Of a stretch of 5,753 bases of DNA, positions 1 to 3,828 are shown piece after piece. Numbering within the stretch: position 1 is the stretch's first letter; every line of letters starts with the position of its first letter. The notes below the pieces were generated by a model, which worked only from the letters and a program-made list of their open reading frames with translations, had not been told where the DNA came from and searched no databases. The DNA lies in assembly GCA_003510345.1 (NCBI GenBank), contig DOMW01000074.1, positions 1 through 5,753 on the forward strand. Direction: 5' to 3'. The position numbers and the translations under genes are program-made. This stretch comes from Clostridiales bacterium. GTDB lineage: Bacteria > Bacillota > Clostridia > Christensenellales > Christensenellaceae.

Positions 1-825
1 GTTCATCAGGTATTCGCCGTACAACCGCTTTTCGCCGGTGGAGGGGTCGCGCGTAAAGGCGACGCCCGTGCCGCAGTCGTTGCCCATGTTGCCAAACACC
101 ATCGCCTGCACGTTCACAGCCGTGCCCCAGCTTGCGGGGATGTCGTTCATGCGGCGGTATACGATGGCGCGCGGGTTATCCCACGAACGGAATACAGCCG
201 TCACAGACTCCAGCAACTGTTCTTTGGCGTCCTGCGGGAAATCGGCTCCCTTTTCTTTTTTATAGATCGCTTTATATTGCGCGACGAGTTCTTTTAAGTC
301 GTCCGCGTTAAGGTCGGTATCAAGCTTCGCCCCTTTGTTCTCTTTCATGGATTCCAGCGCGTGGTCAAAATTCGCTTTGTCGATCTCCATAACCACGTCG
401 GAAAACATCTGTATGAACCTTCTGTAGCTGTCATAAGCCCAGCGGGGGTTGCCCGACTTTTTGGCCATGCCTTCCACGGCAACATCATTTAAACCGAGGT
501 TTAAGATTGTATCCATCATGCCCGGCATGGACGCGCGCGCGCCCGAACGAACGGATACAAGGAACGGATTTTCCGAATCGCCGAATTTCTTTCCGGCAAC
601 TTCCTCCGTCTTCGCCATTGCTTCCAATATCTGGTCTACCACTTCGCCCGCCAGCTTTTTGCCGTCGTCATAATATCTGGTGCAAGCCTCCGTGGAAACA
701 ATAAAGCCCTGCGGCACCGGCAGGCCGAGGTTGGTCATTTCCGCCAAATTCGACCCTTTACCGCCGAGCAGGTTCCTCATAGACGCGTCGCCCTCTTTAA
801 AGAGATAAACATACTTTTTTGACAT
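1..825 (-). CDS. ppdK: Pyruvate, phosphate dikinase, N-terminal part (3' end outside window)
   Basis: Pyruvate phosphate dikinase interconverts pyruvate + ATP + Pi and phosphoenolpyruvate + AMP + PPi in the cytoplasm; in many anaerobes it serves PPi-linked glycolysis or gluconeogenesis. The window encodes the first 275 residues with no stop; the family is usually near 870-900 residues, so about one third is present, all within the N-terminal ATP-grasp nucleotide-binding part. Visible family motifs are LLGGKGSNLAEM (19-30), LGLPVPQGF (33-41), SVRSGARASMPGMMDTILN (91-109), FRSWDNPRA (212-220), and the stretch from about 228 to 275 that contains ASWGTAVNVQAMVFGN and GTGVAFTRDPSTGE. The catalytic phospho-histidine and PEP-binding domains lie beyond the edge. 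The start is the ATG at 825, nine bases after GGAGGAG. An in-frame ATG at 843 would add MEEYAV but places that ribosome binding site inside the gene, so I rejected it. A gap of 122 bases and its own promoter separate it from recO. Identification is secure. Confidence 0.97.
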   Translation of the reverse strand, partial: MSKKYVYLFKEGDASMRNLLGGKGSNLAEMTNLGLPVPQGFIVSTEACTRYYDDGKKLAGEVVDQILEAMAKTEEVAGKKFGDSENPFLVSVRSGARASMPGMMDTILNLGLNDVAVEGMAKKSGNPRWAYDSYRRFIQMFSDVVMEIDKANFDHALESMKENKGAKLDTDLNADDLKELVAQYKAIYKKEKGADFPQDAKEQLLESVTAVFRSWDNPRAIVYRRMNDIPASWGTAVNVQAMVFGNMGNDCGTGVAFTRDPSTGEKRLYGEYLMN

Positions 826-834
826 TACTGCATA

Positions 835-841
835 CTCCTCC
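835..841 (-). promoter_or_regulatory. Ribosome binding site of ppdK
   Basis: The minus strand reads GGAGGAG, a near-perfect anti-Shine-Dalgarno match, nine bases upstream of the ATG at 825. It is the strongest such site in the window and decides between the two in-frame ATG codons at 825 and 843. It suggests high translation, as expected for a central metabolic enzyme. Confidence 0.85.
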
Positions 842-861
842 ATCACTCTTTTGATATTTTA

Positions 862-897
862 CGGTGTGTTACCCGCAGCTAACCTTCCACACTACCG
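862..897 (-). other. Possible hairpin in the ppdK 5' leader
   Basis: On the minus strand, CGGT-A-GTGT (897-889) can pair with ACACACCG (869-862): eight base pairs with one bulged A and a 19-base loop. A shorter alternative, GTTA (883-880) with TAAC (871-868), competes for part of the same bases. No T-run follows, so it is not an intrinsic terminator. The stem lies between the predicted transcription start near 905 and the ribosome binding site. It could stabilise the leader or be chance; I do not recognise it as a known riboswitch. Confidence 0.3.
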
Positions 898-911
898 ATA
901 CAACACGCATT

Positions 912-940
912 ATTATACAGGATTTTTTTTTACAATACAA
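912..940 (-). promoter_or_regulatory. Sigma-A-type promoter for ppdK
   Basis: The minus strand carries TTGTAT (940-935) as a -35 element, a 17-base spacer, and a perfect TATAAT (917-912) as the -10 element. Transcription would begin near 905 and leave a leader of about 80 bases before the ATG at 825. The spacer contains a run of nine A residues (931-923). The -35 box is only partly consensus (TTG kept), whereas the -10 box and spacing are ideal. The stretch is much more AT-rich than the surrounding genes and starts eight bases after the recO stop codon. The assignment is by sequence match only. Confidence 0.7.
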
Positions 941-947
941 TATGTTT

Positions 948-1676
948 TTACTGATAATACCGCATCGTCTTCAGCTTTACGTCCCCCGCCTCAAGCAAAT
1001 ATTCCGCCATCGTGGAAACAAGCGTGCCGTCTATATTGCCGCACGCCGCACGGATATCCGCCGGACGGACGCCCCTTAGCACAGCGATGCGCCCAATGCT
1101 TTCCGGCGCGTTTTTCGATCTTGCGGCAGGCGCGCACCCGGGGCACACGCAGCCGCCCTCCCGCGCGCTCCAATGCGTCACGTTTTTTATCTCCGCGCCA
1201 CACACAGCGCAAAACCGCAGGGCGGGAAATATGCCCAAAAAATCCGCCGCCTGCACAAGAAAATAGGCGAGCGCCTCGTCCGGCCCCGCCTGGCCTGCCT
1301 CCATCGCGTACAGCGTATGCGCCAGCACCGAAAAAAGCCTGCCGCCCCCTGGCGTGTCCTCTCCCGGTATTTTTTCGCAAAACTCCAGCATCACACAGCC
1401 CGCCGTGAATTTGCCGTAATCGTTTTGTACATTAAAGAACTCTTGTTTTATAAGCGCGTTGGTGATGTACAGCCTGTCTTTCTTCTGGTAAAATTCATAT
1501 TCCGCGCAGCAAAAAGGCTGCGCCGCCGCCCGGATCGCGCTTTTCATGGCGCGCGCGCCGCGCGCCGAAGCGGTGAGCTTGCCGTTCTCCTGGGAAAAGA
1601 GCGTCAGTATCTTGTCGTTATCCCTGTAATTCACCGCGCGCAGCACGATGCAAAGCTGTTTTTCCAATTTATTCAT
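948..1676 (-). CDS. recO: DNA repair and recombination mediator RecO
   Basis: RecO works in the RecFOR pathway: it binds single-stranded DNA and SSB with RecR, loads RecA at gaps, and can anneal complementary strands. The 242-residue product has the usual family length. Residues 1-80 fit the N-terminal OB-fold, with family-like stretches such as VLRAVNYRDNDKILTLFS (11-28) and a K/R-rich GKLTASARGAR segment (32-42). The middle is helical. A zinc-ribbon-like pair of CxxC motifs, C156/C159 and C178/C181, is present, with an additional C176; such a Cys cluster is common in Firmicute RecO. The ATG start overlaps the end of era by eight bases (ATGAATAA), preceded only by a weak G-rich site (TGGGG), which suggests translational coupling to era. 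The TAA stop lies eight bases before the ppdK -35 element. Overall sequence is divergent, as normal for RecO, but length, motifs and position after era make the call firm. Confidence 0.95.
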   Translation of the reverse strand: MNKLEKQLCIVLRAVNYRDNDKILTLFSQENGKLTASARGARAMKSAIRAAAQPFCCAEYEFYQKKDRLYITNALIKQEFFNVQNDYGKFTAGCVMLEFCEKIPGEDTPGGGRLFSVLAHTLYAMEAGQAGPDEALAYFLVQAADFLGIFPALRFCAVCGAEIKNVTHWSAREGGCVCPGCAPAARSKNAPESIGRIAVLRGVRPADIRAACGNIDGTLVSTMAEYLLEAGDVKLKTMRYYQ

Positions 1677-2544
1677 ACCCCAGCGCGCGCAGCGCCGATT
1701 GCTTGTTGCGCCAGTCCGGCTTCACCTTCACCCATACCTGCAAAAAAACTTTGCCGTGCAGAAGCTCTTCCATATCCGCGCGCGCGGCGGAAGCGATCTT
1801 TTTCAACATGGAACCGCCCGCGCCTATGATGATGCCCTTGTGCGAATCCTTTTCCGTATAAATGACAGCGTCCACATTGAAAATACCCTTCTTTTCGTCC
1901 TTCTCCATCTTTTCTATCTCCACGCCGATGCCGTGCGGGATCTCCTTGCCAATTCCCTTTAACGCCTTTTCGCGTATCAGTTCGGCAAGCATCATGGCGG
2001 GCGGCTGGTCTGTGAGCATATCCGCCGGGTAGAACATGGGGCTTTCCGTCAGGTATTGTTTCAGCTCATCCACAAGCGCGGGAACCCCGTCGCCCGTTGC
2101 CGCCGAGATACGCAGCATTTTGTGCCCAAACGGCGCAAGGCTTTGCTCCACTTCGGCGGTGCGCTCTTCGCTTACCGCGTCCGTCTTATTCAGGGCAATG
2201 AGCACGGGAATACCCGCCGGAAGCTTTTCCAGCAGCGCCCTGTCCCGCTCCCGCGCACCTGTCTTCACGTCCGCCACAAAAAGCACCACATCCGCATCCC
2301 GCGCCGCGCCTTCCGCCGTTTTCACCATGTACTCGCCCAGCTTGTTTTTAGGCTCGTGGATACCCGGCGTATCCAAAAAGACGATCTGATAGCCTTCCCT
2401 TGTATAAATACCCGTGACGCGCGTACGCGTCGTCTGCGGTTTTTTGGACACGATGGCTACCTTCGCGCCCAGTATGGCGTTTAGCAGCGTTGATTTCCCT
2501 ACGTTCGCGCTGCCCATCAGCGCCACAAATGCCGATCGAAACAC
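1669..2544 (-). CDS. era: GTPase Era, 16S rRNA / 30S subunit assembly factor
   Basis: Era is an essential GTPase that binds the 3' end of 16S rRNA through a KH domain and checks 30S maturation. Numbering from the GTG start chosen here (291 residues), the G motifs are G1 GSANVGKS (11-18), G2 PQTTR (36-40), G3 DTPG (58-61), G4 NKTD (119-122) and G5 SAA (147-149). The C-terminal KH domain shows KGIIIGAGGSMLKKI (236-250) and ends with the family-like tail VKVKPDWRNK. An upstream TTG at 2559 would add five residues, but AGGGGAG (2556-2550) lies five bases before the GTG at 2544, and the resulting N-terminus MFRSAFVALMG resembles Era proteins starting MFKSGFV. The gene begins 11 bases after the DgkA-PAP2 stop and overlaps recO by eight bases. 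In G1, Ser-Ala replaces the usual Arg-Pro of GRPNVGKS; the P-loop lysine and serine are kept, so it should still bind GTP. Confidence 0.96.
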   Translation of the reverse strand: MFRSAFVALMGSANVGKSTLLNAILGAKVAIVSKKPQTTRTRVTGIYTREGYQIVFLDTPGIHEPKNKLGEYMVKTAEGAARDADVVLFVADVKTGARERDRALLEKLPAGIPVLIALNKTDAVSEERTAEVEQSLAPFGHKMLRISAATGDGVPALVDELKQYLTESPMFYPADMLTDQPPAMMLAELIREKALKGIGKEIPHGIGVEIEKMEKDEKKGIFNVDAVIYTEKDSHKGIIIGAGGSMLKKIASAARADMEELLHGKVFLQVWVKVKPDWRNKQSALRALGYE

Positions 2545-2549
2545 GTTTG

Positions 2550-2556
2550 CTCCCCT
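2550..2556 (-). promoter_or_regulatory. Ribosome binding site of era, next to the upstream stop codon
   Basis: AGGGGAG on the minus strand lies five bases upstream of the GTG at 2544. Its first A is also the last base of the TGA stop of the DgkA-PAP2 gene (2558-2556), so a terminating ribosome would sit on the era initiation site. This site is the reason for preferring the GTG over the upstream TTG at 2559. Confidence 0.7.
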
Positions 2557-3344
2557 CAATATAAAAACAAATTAGAAATCTCGAATACGATGACCGTGAT
2601 GACGACACCCAAAAAAGCGCCCATCACCACCTCGGCAAAGGAATGCACCTTTGTTTCCATCCGGCTCTCCGCCACGATCAGCGCCATGATGGCGGCAAAT
2701 ACCGTCGCGACAGCATCACCCGAAACAAACGCGATCGCGGTAAAAAGCGAAAAAGCAAACGCCGTATGCCCGCTGGGCATCCCCCCCTGCACATACGTAC
2801 CGCCTTTTTTTAAAAAACGTGATTTTATAACGATCACGCCCACAAACACCAGCAGCAGCGCGGCGAACGTCAGGTAAGCAGGCAGGTTCCCTGTCCGTTC
2901 CTGCGGCGCGAACATCGAGCGGTTGGCGATTTCAGAAAACTTCTGAAAGAACACAAGGAACCCGACGGCAATGGACGTGCCCGCCGCAATAAGCACCGCG
3001 CCCGCCGAAACGTCCTTTGCGATCTTCGCGAGGTCGCTGTATTTCTTCTCCACCAAAAAATCCACGATCGCTTCCATCGCCGTGTTGGCCAGCTCCGCGA
3101 AAAAAACGAACCCGATCACCGTGATGATGGCGATAAGCTCAAAGCGCGTCACGCGTACGAGAAGCGCGGCGATGATGACGCAAACAGCAATCACCACATG
3201 GTAGCGCATATTGCGTTCCATGCGGAAGGAATGCATAAACCCGCTGATGGCATGGTTGAAGCTGCTTAAAAGGGACTGGTCCTGCCCGGAATAGACACGC
3301 TGCTGCTCCTGCTTGTCGTTGTCCTGCCGCTGCCCGTCAGCCAT
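2556..3344 (-). CDS. Fused DgkA-type lipid kinase and PAP2 phosphatase, membrane protein
   Basis: The 262-residue protein has two membrane domains. After a polar, Gln-rich head (1-25), residues about 28-135 match the small DgkA family: FRMERNMRYHV (40-50), the catalytic ELANTAMEAIVDF (84-96) and AKIAKDVSAGAVLIAAG (108-122), with three hydrophobic segments (about 48-64, 69-87, 115-134). A single DgkA domain is about 120-140 residues, so this protein is about twice that. Residues about 155-262 form a PAP2-like domain with PSGH (190-193) and SR-x5-H (227-234), plus about four hydrophobic segments. In Gram-positives DgkA homologues mostly phosphorylate undecaprenol; PAP2 enzymes often dephosphorylate undecaprenyl pyrophosphate. 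Both would supply undecaprenyl phosphate for cell-wall synthesis, but the substrates are inferred. The PAP2 half lacks a clear KX6RP motif, and the last acidic residue is Glu238, not Asp. The ATG overlaps ybeY by eight bases and has AGGGA six bases upstream. A simple DgkA occupies this locus in many Firmicutes. Confidence 0.92.
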   Translation of the reverse strand: MADGQRQDNDKQEQQRVYSGQDQSLLSSFNHAISGFMHSFRMERNMRYHVVIAVCVIIAALLVRVTRFELIAIITVIGFVFFAELANTAMEAIVDFLVEKKYSDLAKIAKDVSAGAVLIAAGTSIAVGFLVFFQKFSEIANRSMFAPQERTGNLPAYLTFAALLLVFVGVIVIKSRFLKKGGTYVQGGMPSGHTAFAFSLFTAIAFVSGDAVATVFAAIMALIVAESRMETKVHSFAEVVMGAFLGVVITVIVFEISNLFLY

Positions 3345-3828
3345 CCTGTTCCCTGCCTATCCCCGCTAGTGCGAGCGCCTGCTCCTGCTTTTCCAGCATC
3401 ACGCTTTCCGCCTGCGGTTCCATATGGTCATACCCCAACAAATGCAGCGCGCCATGCACCGCCAAAAACGCCACTTCCCGCACAAGGCTGTGGCCATACT
3501 CCTGCGCCTGCTCCTGCGCCCGCTCAAGGGATATCGCGATGTCGCCGATGAAAACGGGATCTTCCCGCCCTTCTTCCACCTCATCCATACACGTATAAAG
3601 CGGCGCGTCAAGCTCAAACTCGGGAAAGGAGAGCACGTCCGTAGGCGCGTCCACATTGCGATACTCGCGGTTCAGCTCGCGTATCCCCGCGTCGTCCGTT
3701 ATGAGGACATCCGCTGCAAATTCATGCCCTGTCACCTGCTCCACGCCCAAAAGTGCGCGCTTCGCCGCCTGCTCAAGCTCGGGCGTAAATGGCAGCTTAT
3801 GCTGTTCTTCAGAGAATGTTATCGTCAT
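3337..3828 (-). CDS. ybeY: Endoribonuclease YbeY, 16S rRNA maturation factor
   Basis: YbeY is a zinc-dependent single-strand endoribonuclease involved in 16S rRNA 3'-end processing and 70S quality control in the cytoplasm. The product of 163 residues has the usual length. Numbering from the start used here, the metal-binding signature HGALHLLGYDH has His125, His129 and His135 in the invariant H-x3-H-x5-H spacing. Other family motifs are LNREYRNVDAPTDVLSFP (52-69) and GDIAIS (95-100). Two starts are possible: ATG at 3840, with no ribosome binding site, and ATG at 3828, with GGAG six bases upstream. I chose the second; the first would add MERA. The gene overlaps the end of pgpH by 20 bases and the following kinase gene by eight, implying translational coupling. 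It sits two genes upstream of era; both act on the 3' end of 16S rRNA, a functional link that fits co-expression. The C-terminal tail is Gln/Glu-rich but otherwise unremarkable. Confidence 0.96.
   Translation of the reverse strand: MTITFSEEQHKLPFTPELEQAAKRALLGVEQVTGHEFAADVLITDDAGIRELNREYRNVDAPTDVLSFPEFELDAPLYTCMDEVEEGREDPVFIGDIAISLERAQEQAQEYGHSLVREVAFLAVHGALHLLGYDHMEPQAESVMLEKQEQALALAGIGREQDG
3350..3354 (-). promoter_or_regulatory. Ribosome binding site of the dgkA-PAP2 gene
   Basis: AGGGA on the minus strand lies five to six bases upstream of the ATG at 3344, inside the last codons of ybeY. It supports the start codon that overlaps the ybeY stop (ATGGCTGA, 3344-3337). Confidence 0.55.

Larger units (their letters stand above)
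826..947. other. Only intergenic region, between recO and ppdK
   Basis: This 122-base gap holds the ppdK promoter, leader and ribosome binding site described separately. I searched it for an intrinsic terminator of the upstream operon and found none: the T9 run on the plus strand (923-931) becomes an A-run in the direction of transcription, and no stem followed by T residues is present on the minus strand. Termination after recO would therefore have to be factor-dependent, or transcription continues into ppdK. Confidence 0.7.

Noticed and set aside
826..843. Alternative ppdK start at 843 and a tiny ATG-CAG-TAA frame overlapping the ppdK start
   Set aside because: The 843 start has only a weak ribosome binding site and would put GGAGGAG inside the gene. 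The three-codon frame begins one base after GGAGGAG, too close for initiation.
923..931. Run of nine T residues on the plus strand as a terminator
   Set aside because: No stable stem precedes it in the plus direction, and no plus-strand gene exists to terminate; in the direction of transcription it is an A-run in the promoter spacer.
851..1408. Plus-strand open frame of 185 codons starting in the intergenic region
   Set aside because: It is antisense to recO for most of its length and its Pro/Arg/Ser-rich product is a typical shadow of GC-rich coding sequence; no promoter or ribosome binding site points into it.
1173..1829. Plus-strand open frame of 218 codons
   Set aside because: It runs antisense across recO and the end of era, has no ribosome binding site, shows Arg/Ala/His-rich composition typical of shadow frames in GC-rich DNA, and resembles no family.
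2056..2484. Plus-strand open frame of 142 codons antisense to era
   Set aside because: Opposite a strongly conserved GTPase domain, rich in Arg and His, and without a ribosome binding site.
3303..3518. Repeated CTGCTCCTGC-type motifs at 3303-3314, 3379-3390 and 3507-3518
   Set aside because: These are in-frame codons for Gln-Glu-Gln stretches in YbeY and in the head of the kinase fusion. Spacing is irregular, and Gln/Glu codon bias explains them better than a repeat element.
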